The position numbers and the translations under genes are program-made. Below, in pieces: positions 1 through 6,343 of a stretch of DNA of 16,369 nucleotides. This stretch comes from an uncultured Candidatus Saccharibacteria bacterium (GTDB lineage: Bacteria > Patescibacteria > Saccharimonadia > Saccharimonadales > UBA1547), in NCBI GenBank assembly GCA_946480535.1, contig CAMLKA010000024.1, positions 1 to 16,369 on the forward strand, given 5' to 3'. The notes beneath the pieces were generated by a model, which saw nothing but the letters and a program-made list of their open reading frames with translations, was not told the origin of the DNA and ran no database searches. Numbering within the stretch: the first letter of the stretch is position 1; the number at the start of each line of letters is the position of its first letter.

Positions 1-79
1 TGTTGTCTTTCCACTGCTTCACAAGATCTTTTTCGTATTCGATTGCGCGGCGGCGTGAGCCAGATTGGAATTTTACCAC
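1..79 (-). CDS. ileS: Isoleucyl-tRNA synthetase, N-terminal fragment (runs off the window)
   Basis: Only the first 26 codons lie in the window. They start at a GTG with an AAGGAG Shine-Dalgarno five bases upstream (positions 85-90). The readable peptide begins MVKFQSGSRRRAIEYE and ends with a lysine/tryptophan segment (LVKQWKDN) resembling the N-terminal helix of class I Ile/Val/Leu-tRNA synthetases, where a W-K-E-N-type motif precedes an aromatic residue. The enzyme would charge tRNA-Ile with isoleucine in the cytoplasm. The stronger argument is context: the gene follows a T-box leader whose Stem I loop carries an AUC (Ile) triplet. The N-terminal peptide alone cannot separate ileS from valS or leuS, so the symbol depends on reading the specifier correctly. 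Confidence 0.6.
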   Translation of the reverse strand, partial: MVKFQSGSRRRAIEYEKDLVKQWKDN

Positions 80-297
80 GGGTACTCCTTAATTTTTTAT
101 AAACAAAAACCTTCCGGTCATCGGAGCCCGCGGTCGCGGGTGGTACCATCCGATTTCCGAAAGGATAAACTTTCAGCACTTTGTTGATTCACTGTTACGC
201 CGGAATCGCGTCGGGGTCTAATAAGTTCGTCGGCCCTCGCAGCGGAGGCGAACCGTTCTTCCCGAAACTTGTGGGTGATAGCCACTCAAATGTTTCT
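80..297 (-). promoter_or_regulatory. Translational (class II-like) T-box riboswitch with AUC specifier
   Basis: The minus-strand leader has the parts of a T-box. Stem I is very short: GAAAC (296-292) pairs with GUUUC (268-264), and GUGG (285-282) pairs with CCAC (274-271), closing a 7-nt loop CUAUCAC that holds AUC at 279-277. A Stem II-like hairpin pairs GUUCG and CGAAC within about 253-225; Stem III pairs GAUUC (207-203) with GAAUC (190-186). The T-box core UGGUACCA (148-141), whose UGGU can pair with an ACCA tRNA end, lies between helices AUCGGA/UCCGAU and CCCGC/GCGGG. Alternatively GGGCUCC (129-123) can pair with GGAG (88-85) plus CCC (82-80), hiding the Shine-Dalgarno up to the GTG; the two folds are mutually exclusive. 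Uncharged tRNA-Ile would therefore free the ribosome-binding site. The architecture resembles the ultrashort-Stem I ileS T-boxes of Actinobacteria. No intrinsic terminator is needed to explain it. Confidence 0.82.
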
Positions 298-303
298 AGC
301 CCT

Positions 304-332
304 ATTTTACCCCACTTAACGGGGGTTAGCAA
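304..332 (-). promoter_or_regulatory. Promoter of the T-box/ileS transcript
   Basis: On the minus strand, -35 TTGCTA (332-327) and -10 TAAAAT (309-304) are separated by exactly 17 nt. The predicted start is about A297, one base before the first paired base of Stem I, so the transcript would begin almost directly with the T-box. It lies just after the stop codon of the LamG prepilin gene, which makes ileS independent of the upstream operon. The spacer contains a CCCC/GGGG dyad (about 325-310) that could be a weak terminator stem or an operator, but it lacks a U-tract. Confidence 0.7.
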
Positions 333-344
333 GCACTCGGTTGG

Positions 345-1319
345 CTACTGAGCCCCAGCGTTAAATAGGTTCGTGACCTCGGACTGCGTAAGCACACGAT
401 TGAAAAGACGGATGTCGTCCATGCGACCGTTGAGCGCGTACTGGGAAGCATCCTGTGCGAAATAGAGCGGCGTGCTGTTGGCGAGTGGACCAGCCATTCG
501 CTGCGCCGTACCGATACTCACCCCTTGCACATAGGCCGTCACTTCGGTTGGCGAACATGCAACAACGACGTGCGTCCAGGCGGACATCGGAAGAACCGAG
601 CTCGTTGTCCAGCGGTTCCCCTGCCCTCCACAGTCGATAATGAGAACTCCGCCCGAGGTGAGACGTGCGATAAATTGCCCTGTTGATGACCCGTTTCTCT
701 TCGCAATGAACGAGGTTGCCGAGCCGGCATTCCATGAGTTCGCGTAATACCAGAACGAGAATGTATGCTCGGGTGTAAGGATGTTGTCAGCTCCCGTAAT
801 CGCGCCGGTCGGCGTAGCGCCGTTAAACGCATACGCTCCATCTGCTTGCCCATTCTGGCCAATTCCGGCCGTGCCTGTGAGTGTCGCCGTCCAGTTGTTT
901 CCCGAGCTATCGTTTCCGTTACCGTTCAGGCGCCACCAGCCAATCAATCCATTCTCGGCGCACGTACCTTTTATAGGGTTCGTTGCCTTATTGGTTGCTG
1001 AATACGTAATAGTGCCGTCCACCGACTGAATACAGTAAGACTCGGGCGCTACGCCGCTATAGAAATAATCGAGCCCTTGAATATTAACAACACCAGCCTC
1101 GGTTGGAGTTGTTGGATACGACCCAGTTGAGCTTGCCGCCTTGAAAGCTTCAACTTTTTTAAGCCCCTGGGAAACCTCGCTTGCTACACTCGATTCTTTG
1201 GCGCGGTTTGTTATGCCGTTATAGGCAACAATAGTAATGGCGGCAAGAATAGCAATAACCACCACAACGATAAGTAGTTCGACAATTGTAAAGCCTGTTT
1301 GTTTGCGCGCCCACTGCAT
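345..1319 (-). CDS. Type IV prepilin-like protein with C-terminal LamG/concanavalin A-like domain
   Basis: 324 aa. A short positively charged leader (MQWARKQTG) ends at G9, followed by FTIVE and a hydrophobic helix to about residue 32: a class III (type IV) prepilin signal, to be cleaved by prepilin peptidase between G9 and F10, with the conserved Glu at mature position 5. Residues 33-120 form a pilin-like head. From about 125 to the end a LamG/ConA-like jelly roll follows, starting at GLIGWWRLNGN and including the typical MDDIRLFNRVLT element near 300-311. Four cysteines (C96, C120, C230, C255) could form two disulfides. The start chosen is ATG 1319, because the reading frame upstream lies inside the preceding hydrolase gene and the prepilin leader must be short. 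It is last in the ftsZ run, 19 nt after the hydrolase stop. LamG domains commonly bind glycans, so adhesion to host-cell surface sugars is a reasonable inference. Confidence 0.9.
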   Translation of the reverse strand: MQWARKQTGFTIVELLIVVVVIAILAAITIVAYNGITNRAKESSVASEVSQGLKKVEAFKAASSTGSYPTTPTEAGVVNIQGLDYFYSGVAPESYCIQSVDGTITYSATNKATNPIKGTCAENGLIGWWRLNGNGNDSSGNNWTATLTGTAGIGQNGQADGAYAFNGATPTGAITGADNILTPEHTFSFWYYANSWNAGSATSFIAKRNGSSTGQFIARLTSGGVLIIDCGGQGNRWTTSSVLPMSAWTHVVVACSPTEVTAYVQGVSIGTAQRMAGPLANSTPLYFAQDASQYALNGRMDDIRLFNRVLTQSEVTNLFNAGAQ

Positions 1320-1326
1320 TAGACCT

Positions 1327-1335
1327 AGTTTACCA
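1327..1335 (-). promoter_or_regulatory. Possible extended -10 promoter giving a leaderless prepilin mRNA
   Basis: TGGTAAACT (1335-1327) fits an extended -10 element (TGn followed by TAAACT), and the ATG at 1319 lies seven bases downstream. The -35 region (ACGCTT, 17 nt upstream) is poor. There is no Shine-Dalgarno in front of the ATG, so either leaderless initiation from this promoter or translation coupled to the upstream hydrolase gene is needed. It overlaps the hydrolase stop region. Confidence 0.4.
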
Positions 1336-1338
1336 TAA

Positions 1339-2364
1339 TCACTTTTCTGAAGCGTTCGTTTCGCCGACAAAGTGCCGAACAATAGCGGTATAGAGTGGTA
1401 GGTCATTCGCAAACGCGTGCCTCGCACCATCAAGGCGCAATGCACCCGCCCTGCCTTTCGCGGTATCGTGCACGATACTGTGAAGATTCGCTTTCATATG
1501 TGCGTCATTACCCAGCTCGCTCTTACTCCCCCATGCCACGTATGCTTTCAGTTGAGAGTGTTTCGCAAGTGTATCCTGTAGATATGTAATGAGCTCGACA
1601 CGCGACAGCATGATGCCAATAGCGATATTTACCATCCGCCGCAGCCCTTGCATATGATTGACATGTGTCGCGTCTTTGCGCGCCTCCAAAAACGTTTCGA
1701 GTTCGGTGCGATCGACATATGCGCCGAGCGGTTCGAAAGTTGCCTGAAAATCTCCAATAAGTTGCTTTAAATAACGAGCGTGCGCAACGGGATCAATTAA
1801 AATTACTCCTTGTGTCGATTCTGGCGAAGCATAATACGCGGTGGTGAGCGCCTTTAAAGCGCCGAACGAATACCCAATATGATAGGCATCACGAATATTT
1901 TGATCCGTAAGATAATCAAGCTCGGTACTTACAAGAGCCCGGCGATTTTTTGTAAACGCAACCCTAAACCAATCGATAAACGAAAAGTTTTGCTCTCGGA
2001 ATCTATACGGTCGACCACTCGGGTTTCCAAAAGCGACAATCCTGTGTGCTGGAAATGCCGATGCTAATGCGGCAACTTGATAGAGCTGGTTTGTATCAAG
2101 CGGGTTGGCCATGGGAAGATGAACGACGAAAACACCCTTTTCGGTTTCACGAGCGTCAACATCAATCAATGACACTCCCCTTCCCTGACTATTCATAAAT
2201 AGCGTAGGCTCACCGATGCCGAGGGTTTTAAATAATTTTTGATACGTAGGATACTGTTTCAATGCCTCGGCTTTGCGAGCAGCAAAATCAAGCGTCGCAG
2301 CGCTAAAAATGCCGTATTGCTCAAGCCTCTTTCGTGTTTTTTCGTAAAAGGCAGCGTCTGTCAT
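1339..2364 (-). CDS. Alpha/beta-hydrolase-fold protein of unknown substrate
   Basis: 341 aa, no signal peptide or membrane segment, so probably cytoplasmic. Residues about 77-120 carry alternating beta strands (GVFVVHLPMANP, HRIVAFGNPSGRP). The nucleophile elbow is GYSFG at 164-168 with Ser166; the next strand ends ILIDP (188-192). A C-terminal LDGARHAF segment puts a likely catalytic His at 316, and an acid (E283 or D287) follows the WGSKSELGND strand, giving a complete-looking Ser-Asp/Glu-His triad. The roughly 60-residue N-terminal helical extension and the helical cap (about 200-265) are unassigned. The substrate cannot be read from sequence; esterase, lipase or thioesterase activity are all possible. 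It starts nine bases after the VKOR stop without a clear Shine-Dalgarno and is followed 19 nt later by the LamG prepilin. Confidence 0.75.
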   Translation of the reverse strand: MTDAAFYEKTRKRLEQYGIFSAATLDFAARKAEALKQYPTYQKLFKTLGIGEPTLFMNSQGRGVSLIDVDARETEKGVFVVHLPMANPLDTNQLYQVAALASAFPAHRIVAFGNPSGRPYRFREQNFSFIDWFRVAFTKNRRALVSTELDYLTDQNIRDAYHIGYSFGALKALTTAYYASPESTQGVILIDPVAHARYLKQLIGDFQATFEPLGAYVDRTELETFLEARKDATHVNHMQGLRRMVNIAIGIMLSRVELITYLQDTLAKHSQLKAYVAWGSKSELGNDAHMKANLHSIVHDTAKGRAGALRLDGARHAFANDLPLYTAIVRHFVGETNASEK

Positions 2365-2373
2365 AGAGCGAGC

Positions 2374-3015
2374 TTAGGCTGCGAAAAGATCGGCGCCGTA
2401 CTTAAAGAAGATCCAGGCAACAATAGCAGCCACGACAATACCGAGCACAAGCTTGTCGTAATCTTTTTCAATAAAACGATGAGCAGCTTTTTGCCACTTT
2501 TTTGGCAGGTAAAGGTTATTTTCTCGAATGTTATAGCGAGTAATCGAAAACCAAACGAACAACGTCGTAACGGTAACAAGCAGACACCACGGGCAAAGGG
2601 CGCCAATAACAAGCATACTCACCCCAAACAGGTACAATGCGTACGCAAGGCCGGCCGTGTAGCCAATTTGCGCCCAGAACATGAATCGTCGTGGGAATGC
2701 GATACCCGCAAGTCCAGCAATTGCCACAGTAATCACCACCGGCTCTGCCATAAGACCAAAGAAGCTATTTGGGAAGCCCAGCATCTCCGCAGATGGGTGC
2801 TTCGCGACGGTCGCACAGTTAATGACGACGTTGACACTACAGCTTAGCTCGGCATCTGGATTTTTGGCTAAGTGAAATGACTCAACTGATAGCACGAATG
2901 CTGCCAGTAGACTGAGGAGTGCTCCGATGAGCATGCTGGTAAAAATCCAACGATTATCACGAATCTTTTTGTCGTCGTGTCGGAAATAGGCAATGAAATT
3001 TTTTACATTAGACAT
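2374..3015 (-). CDS. Vitamin K epoxide reductase (VKOR) family disulfide-forming membrane protein
   Basis: 213 aa with about five transmembrane helices (near residues 24-44, 88-106, 112-132, 133-157 and 188-206). The family signature is complete: loop cysteines C59 and C67, the conserved Ser84 (PNSFFG), and the membrane CPWC redox pair at 141-144. Bacterial VKOR does the job of DsbB: it passes electrons from a DsbA-like extracytoplasmic oxidase to quinone, sustaining disulfide formation outside the cytoplasm. The C-terminal Trx domain fused in some homologues is absent here; the last helix ends the protein. Its ATG lies inside the 3' end of the thioredoxin-like gene (8-nt overlap), so the two are probably translationally coupled. 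The prepilin two genes downstream has four cysteines and is a plausible client. Confidence 0.93.
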   Translation of the reverse strand: MSNVKNFIAYFRHDDKKIRDNRWIFTSMLIGALLSLLAAFVLSVESFHLAKNPDAELSCSVNVVINCATVAKHPSAEMLGFPNSFFGLMAEPVVITVAIAGLAGIAFPRRFMFWAQIGYTAGLAYALYLFGVSMLVIGALCPWCLLVTVTTLFVWFSITRYNIRENNLYLPKKWQKAAHRFIEKDYDKLVLGIVVAAIVAWIFFKYGADLFAA

Positions 3016-3265
3016 AATAACTCACTTCACTTATGGTTGGCAGCGGAAGGCCCTTCCAAATGTTTTGCACTTGGCCGTCGTCGGACACGGCAATCAGCGT
3101 TGGGTACTCAACAATGTCGTAAGCACCGCAAAAGCTCATGCCATCACGGGTGTCCGGGTCGAGCGTTTCAAGTTCACGGCCGGTTTGGCGCTTAAAGTCG
3201 CCGAGGAAATCGTCGACCTGACGAGCATAGTCGGTCGCCTGCTTGTACACCACCACAACGCGCAT
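3008..3265 (-). CDS. Small thioredoxin/glutaredoxin-fold protein lacking the CXXC motif
   Basis: 85 aa. The first strand (MRVVVVY) is followed by KQATDYARQ, where thioredoxin-like proteins normally carry CxxC. The second half is recognisable: CGAYDIVEYPTLIAVSDDGQ, with Y54-P55-T56 as the cis-proline loop, then a beta hairpin ending in a short GLP segment. The only cysteine is C46, nine residues before the cis-proline. No signal peptide, so it is presumably cytoplasmic or at the inner membrane face. It starts three bases after nrdR and overlaps the VKOR gene by eight bases, arguing for a joint role, but the redox-active site is missing. It could act as a scaffold or a single-cysteine thiol protein; a catalytic oxidoreductase role is not supported. 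Confidence 0.7.
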   Translation of the reverse strand: MRVVVVYKQATDYARQVDDFLGDFKRQTGRELETLDPDTRDGMSFCGAYDIVEYPTLIAVSDDGQVQNIWKGLPLPTISEVSYYV

Positions 3266-3268
3266 AGA

Positions 3269-3733
3269 CTAGGCTGCCCTTTTCGCCTGTTTTTGCTCGC
3301 GACGCTCTTCGAGGATTTTCACGAAGTCGTCGAGCGTCTTAAACTCTTGGTACACACTTGCGAAGCGCACATAGGCCACTTCGTTGCGCTCTTCGAGTTC
3401 ATCAAGCACCTTATCACCAATTTGCTGGCTGGTAATTTCGCTTTCGCCAAAGTTATACAGGCCGTCTTCAATGACATCGATCATTTCTTCAACTTCCACT
3501 TCAGAAGTAAAGAACTTTCCAACAGAACGCTTAATGGCCGTTGCGAGCTTGTCGCGGTCATAGAGCTCACGAGCACCATTCTTCTTTACAATGGCGAGGT
3601 TTGGCTTCTCTATACGCTCATACGTCGTAAACCGCGTGCCGTCTGGAGCTTCGCGGCGTCGACGAATGGTTACCCCGTCGCTTACTTCACGTGACTCGAT
3701 TACACGGCTATCACCGATTACGATTTTTGCCAT
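3269..3733 (-). CDS. nrdR: NrdR-like ATP-cone transcriptional regulator without zinc-ribbon cysteines
   Basis: 154 aa, normal NrdR length. NrdR represses ribonucleotide reductase genes in response to ATP/dATP. The region VIESREVSDGVTIRRRRE (11-28) and RFTTYERIE (34-42) matches the NrdR DNA-binding half closely, and residues about 47-137 form a full ATP-cone (AIVKKNGARELYDRDKL through FASVYQEFKTLDDF). The four zinc-binding cysteines of the family (normally near positions 3, 6, 31 and 34) are all absent: the start reads MAKIVIGDS and the second knuckle reads EAPDG. The start is certain: ftsZ's own TAG lies in the same frame nine bases upstream, so no cysteine-bearing extension is possible. A GAGGAA Shine-Dalgarno overlaps the ftsZ end. 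It is six bases from ftsZ and three from the thioredoxin-like gene. Confidence 0.9.
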   Translation of the reverse strand: MAKIVIGDSRVIESREVSDGVTIRRRREAPDGTRFTTYERIEKPNLAIVKKNGARELYDRDKLATAIKRSVGKFFTSEVEVEEMIDVIEDGLYNFGESEITSQQIGDKVLDELEERNEVAYVRFASVYQEFKTLDDFVKILEERREQKQAKRAA

Positions 3734-3739
3734 ATAGGA

Positions 3740-4954
3740 CTATTCCTCGTCTTTCTTGTCGTTTTTCTTGTTTTTCTTGCGACGGCGCAGAAATGCTGGA
3801 GTGTCAGACTCGTCCTCTTCTTCAGTAGCTTGATTCCACATGTTTTCGGTTGGCTCTTCGTTGAAGATAGCCGCAGCTTCAGTGTGGTCAAGGTTCATGT
3901 CAATGTCTTTTACTTCGGTGTCGTCAATTGCAGCGCTGATTTTTTCAGCAATTGCAGGGTCAGCTTGTTCAGTTGCTGGCTCTTCATCCTGGAAGTAGGC
4001 AGAATCAAAACCAGTGGCAATAACGGTAATGACGAGTTCGTCTTCGATTTCAGGCTTCAAAGTTGCACCAAAGATAATGTTTGCGTCTGGAGACACAGCA
4101 CTGGTGATGATTTCAGCCGCTTCCTGGATTTCAGACATACTCATGTCGTAGCCACCGGTTACGTTGAACAGAACGCCACGTGCACCATCGATTGATACTT
4201 CGATAAGCGGTGATTCGATAGCTTGCTGTGCGGCAAGTGCAGCACGGTTGTCGCCTGAAGCGCGACCGATACCCATAAGGGCTGAACCAGCGTTGCTCAT
4301 GATTGCCTTTACATCGGCGAAGTCGAGGTTAATAAGCCCGTGTTCGGTAATGAGCTCAGAGATACCCTGGACACCTTGGCGAAGCACGTCATCGGCAATC
4401 TTAAAGGTTTCAAGAAGTGGGGTACGGCGGTCGATAGTCTGGAGAAGACGATCGTTAGGAATGGTAATAAGAGTATCGACATGGCGACGAAGCTGACTAA
4501 TAGCCCAGTCAGCGTTTTGGCGACGCTTTTCGCCTTCGAAACTAAATGGCTTGGTTGCAACACCAACCACAAGGATGCCCATCTCGCGCGCTACTTCAGC
4601 GACAACGTAACCGGCACCTGAACCAGTACCGCCACCGGCACCGATGGTAACGAAGACCATGTCGGCACCTTCAAGTGAGGCACGGATGTCATCACGAGAT
4701 TCGTTGGCAGCCGCTTCACCCTTTGAAGGGTCGGCACCAGCACCAAGGCCGTTGGTCGTTGTGTGGCCAAGGTGAATCTTGATATCAGCTTTACTATTGT
4801 GAAGCGCTTGCGCGTCGGTGTTCATTGCAATGAACTGAACGCCCGCGAGGCCAGCTTCTTTCATACGGTTTACTGCTGAGCCACCCGCACCACCAACACC
4901 AACAACTTTAATGCTTGCGAAGGTTTGGATGTCGCTCGGTTTTACTTCAGGCAT
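3740..4954 (-). CDS. ftsZ: Cell division protein FtsZ (tubulin-like GTPase)
   Basis: 404 aa. FtsZ polymerises with GTP into the Z-ring at mid-cell. The nucleotide-binding loop GGAGGSAVNRM (21-31), the tubulin signature GAGGGTGSG (106-114) and the T7 synergy loop NLDFADVKAIM (209-219, with D211 and D214) are intact, so it should be an active GTPase. The signature has the tubulin-type GTGSG rather than the GTGTG most common in bacterial FtsZ. After the core (ending near 316) come about 65 acidic linker residues, then the conserved C-terminal peptide DTPAFLRRR (384-392), the FtsA-binding site, followed by a highly charged Lys/Asp/Glu tail. Start at ATG 4954 has a good Shine-Dalgarno (AGGAG, 4967-4963). 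It heads a six-gene run and lies 140 nt after ftsA with its own promoter. Confidence 0.98.
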   Translation of the reverse strand: MPEVKPSDIQTFASIKVVGVGGAGGSAVNRMKEAGLAGVQFIAMNTDAQALHNSKADIKIHLGHTTTNGLGAGADPSKGEAAANESRDDIRASLEGADMVFVTIGAGGGTGSGAGYVVAEVAREMGILVVGVATKPFSFEGEKRRQNADWAISQLRRHVDTLITIPNDRLLQTIDRRTPLLETFKIADDVLRQGVQGISELITEHGLINLDFADVKAIMSNAGSALMGIGRASGDNRAALAAQQAIESPLIEVSIDGARGVLFNVTGGYDMSMSEIQEAAEIITSAVSPDANIIFGATLKPEIEDELVITVIATGFDSAYFQDEEPATEQADPAIAEKISAAIDDTEVKDIDMNLDHTEAAAIFNEEPTENMWNQATEEEDESDTPAFLRRRKKNKKNDKKDEE

Positions 4955-4999
4955 GCCTGTCTCTCCTAGATATATTTTCCTAAATTACCCTTTGTTCCT

Positions 5000-5026
5000 A
5001 GTATACCACGAGGAGCCAGCCGGCAA
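5000..5026 (-). promoter_or_regulatory. ftsZ promoter (extended -10)
   Basis: The minus strand shows TGGTATACT (5008-5000), a consensus extended -10, with TTGCCG (5026-5021) upstream at a short 15-nt spacing that the TGn extension can tolerate. The predicted start near 4993 gives a leader of about 39 nt with an AGGAG Shine-Dalgarno, unlike most genes here, which look leaderless. Confidence 0.65.
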
Positions 5027-5033
5027 TACTATG

Positions 5034-5087
5034 TGTTCGAACAAGAAGTTTACCCTGAAAGAGGCTGATAAATTAATTGTTCGAAAA
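5034..5087. repeat. TGTTCGAACA palindrome and TGTTCGAA half-copy upstream of the ftsZ promoter
   Basis: A perfect 10-bp palindrome TGTTCGAACA lies at 5034-5043, eight bases upstream of the ftsZ -35. A second TGTTCGAA (continuing AA) begins at 5078, 44 bp away, about four helical turns. Both lie in the non-coding ftsA-ftsZ gap. They are candidate binding sites for an activator or repressor of ftsZ; no regulator can be named. Confidence 0.35.
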
Positions 5088-5094
5088 AGATAAA

Positions 5095-6336
5095 CTACGG
5101 CTTAAACCAACCGAAAATTTTCGAAGCTTTCCCCTTTAATTCTTTCGTAGAAGGAGCCTTGAACTTTGCGCCACCGCCACGCGACTTGTCGTGATGAGCG
5201 TTGTCAGAATCGATCAACATAAGACCAATCGCTGTCGCGAACTCAGACTTATCGATGTCGTCTGCAACACCGCCAAAGCCTGACGGCTGCCCAAGACGCG
5301 CAGCGAGGCCAAGTGTTTCCTTTGCATAATCAGCCACGTGCTTGAGCTTTGAGCCACCACCCACAAGTACAACACCCGCGGGAAGCTTACCTGCTCGTCC
5401 GGCTTTCTTAAGGTGCAGTTGAACACCTTCGAAAATTTCCTCAAGGCGAGCTTCAACAATTTCATTAATGTCTTCTGTCTTAAAGGTATGAATCTCACCT
5501 TCATGCTTTACGCTAACACCAGCGCTTTCACTATGACTAAGTGCACAGGCATGCTTTACCTTTACCTCTTCGGCAATTTCAGGATCGGTTTTTAGGCCAA
5601 TAGCGAGATCGTTCGTAATATTTGTGCCCCCAATTGGCACGACACCAACATACTGAAGATCGCCCTCTTCGTAGACGGCAATACTAGTAGTTGAGCCACC
5701 AAGGTCAATAACGGCAACACCATTCTCGAGTTGTTGCTCGTTTAACACTGCACGTGAGGCGGCCATTGCAGTCGGCACAATGTTGTGCGGTTCAACCTGA
5801 GCTGATTCGGCTGCTTTATCGACATTCACGAGATATGGAGTCAGAGCAGACACAACGTGCGCGTCAATCTCGAGACGGGTCCCGGTCATACCGAGTGGAT
5901 CTTTGATGTTATCTTGGCCATCAAGCTTGTAGGCGTGCGCCACTACATCGAGGATATCGCGGTTTGCTGGCACCTTACCGAGCGTGGCGACATCTTTTAT
6001 TCGGTCGAGGTCATCGCGACCAATCTCGTGATCAGCACCCCCTACCGCCACCATGCCATCGGCATGGGTAGTAAGAATATGTGAGCCATTCACGCTGAGC
6101 GTGGCACCATGTACTTGGTACCCACTCATACGCTCCGCCTCACCAAGCGCTTCATCAATAGCGTGGCCAGGGCCCTGAAGATTAACTACCACCCCTTTGC
6201 GCATACCGGTATTTGCTGCTTGCCCAATACCTACGATAGTAGGTACCCCGGTCGAACTATCAACATGCGCCACAACGGCGCGCACCTTGGTTGTTCCTAT
6301 ATCGAGACCGACAGCATATGAAGACGACTCTTGCAT
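5095..6336 (-). CDS. ftsA: Cell division protein FtsA (actin-like)
   Basis: 413 aa. FtsA is the membrane tether of the Z-ring. The actin-like ATPase motifs are present: phosphate-1 loop GLDIGTTK (10-17), phosphate-2 IDLGGSTTSIA (210-220) and the adenosine motif GVVLVGGGSKL (321-331). The region about 85-165 corresponds to the FtsA-specific 1C (SHS2-like) subdomain. The last residues, KASKIFGWFKP, form a short amphipathic helix with W and F on one face, the membrane-targeting sequence. The ATG at 6336 has no Shine-Dalgarno; a near-consensus promoter ends seven bases before it, so the mRNA is probably leaderless. The ftsZ start follows after 140 nt. No ftsQ, ftsW or mur genes accompany the pair, so this is a much-reduced division cluster. 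Confidence 0.98.
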   Translation of the reverse strand: MQESSSYAVGLDIGTTKVRAVVAHVDSSTGVPTIVGIGQAANTGMRKGVVVNLQGPGHAIDEALGEAERMSGYQVHGATLSVNGSHILTTHADGMVAVGGADHEIGRDDLDRIKDVATLGKVPANRDILDVVAHAYKLDGQDNIKDPLGMTGTRLEIDAHVVSALTPYLVNVDKAAESAQVEPHNIVPTAMAASRAVLNEQQLENGVAVIDLGGSTTSIAVYEEGDLQYVGVVPIGGTNITNDLAIGLKTDPEIAEEVKVKHACALSHSESAGVSVKHEGEIHTFKTEDINEIVEARLEEIFEGVQLHLKKAGRAGKLPAGVVLVGGGSKLKHVADYAKETLGLAARLGQPSGFGGVADDIDKSEFATAIGLMLIDSDNAHHDKSRGGGAKFKAPSTKELKGKASKIFGWFKP

Positions 6337-6343
6337 AGGCCTA

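Noticed and set aside
101..160. Transcriptional terminator in the T-box leader
   Set aside because: CCUUUCGG/CCGGAAGG followed by U5 looks terminator-like, but this stem encloses the T-box antisequestrator rather than competing with it, while the Shine-Dalgarno pairing is mutually exclusive; translational control is more likely, though a mixed mechanism is not excluded.
304..326. Intrinsic terminator after the LamG prepilin gene
   Set aside because: The CCCC/GGGG dyad has only four GC pairs and an A-rich, not U-rich, follow-up in the minus-strand RNA; the promoter reading (17-nt spacing) explains the sequence better.
539..862. Minus-strand 107-codon frame overlapping the LamG domain
   Set aside because: Arg-rich shadow frame within a confidently identified domain.
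1320..1445. N-terminal extension of the LamG prepilin reading frame (42 codons upstream of ATG 1319)
   Set aside because: It lies inside the hydrolase gene on the same strand in another frame, and a prepilin leader must be short; MQWARKQTG is the natural leader.
2239..2847. 202-codon plus-strand open frame
   Set aside because: Antisense to VKOR and the hydrolase start; composition is Lys/Arg/Asn-rich without any motif. A shadow of the real genes.
2993..3694. 233-codon plus-strand open frame
   Set aside because: Antisense to nrdR and the thioredoxin-like gene, both with clear homology; no motif or start signal.
5034..5043. LexA/SOS box at the ftsZ promoter
   Set aside because: TGTTCGAACA shares the GTTCG/CGAAC halves of SOS boxes but lacks the internal spacing between half-sites that LexA of Actinobacteria and Firmicutes requires. 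Kept only as an unassigned palindrome.
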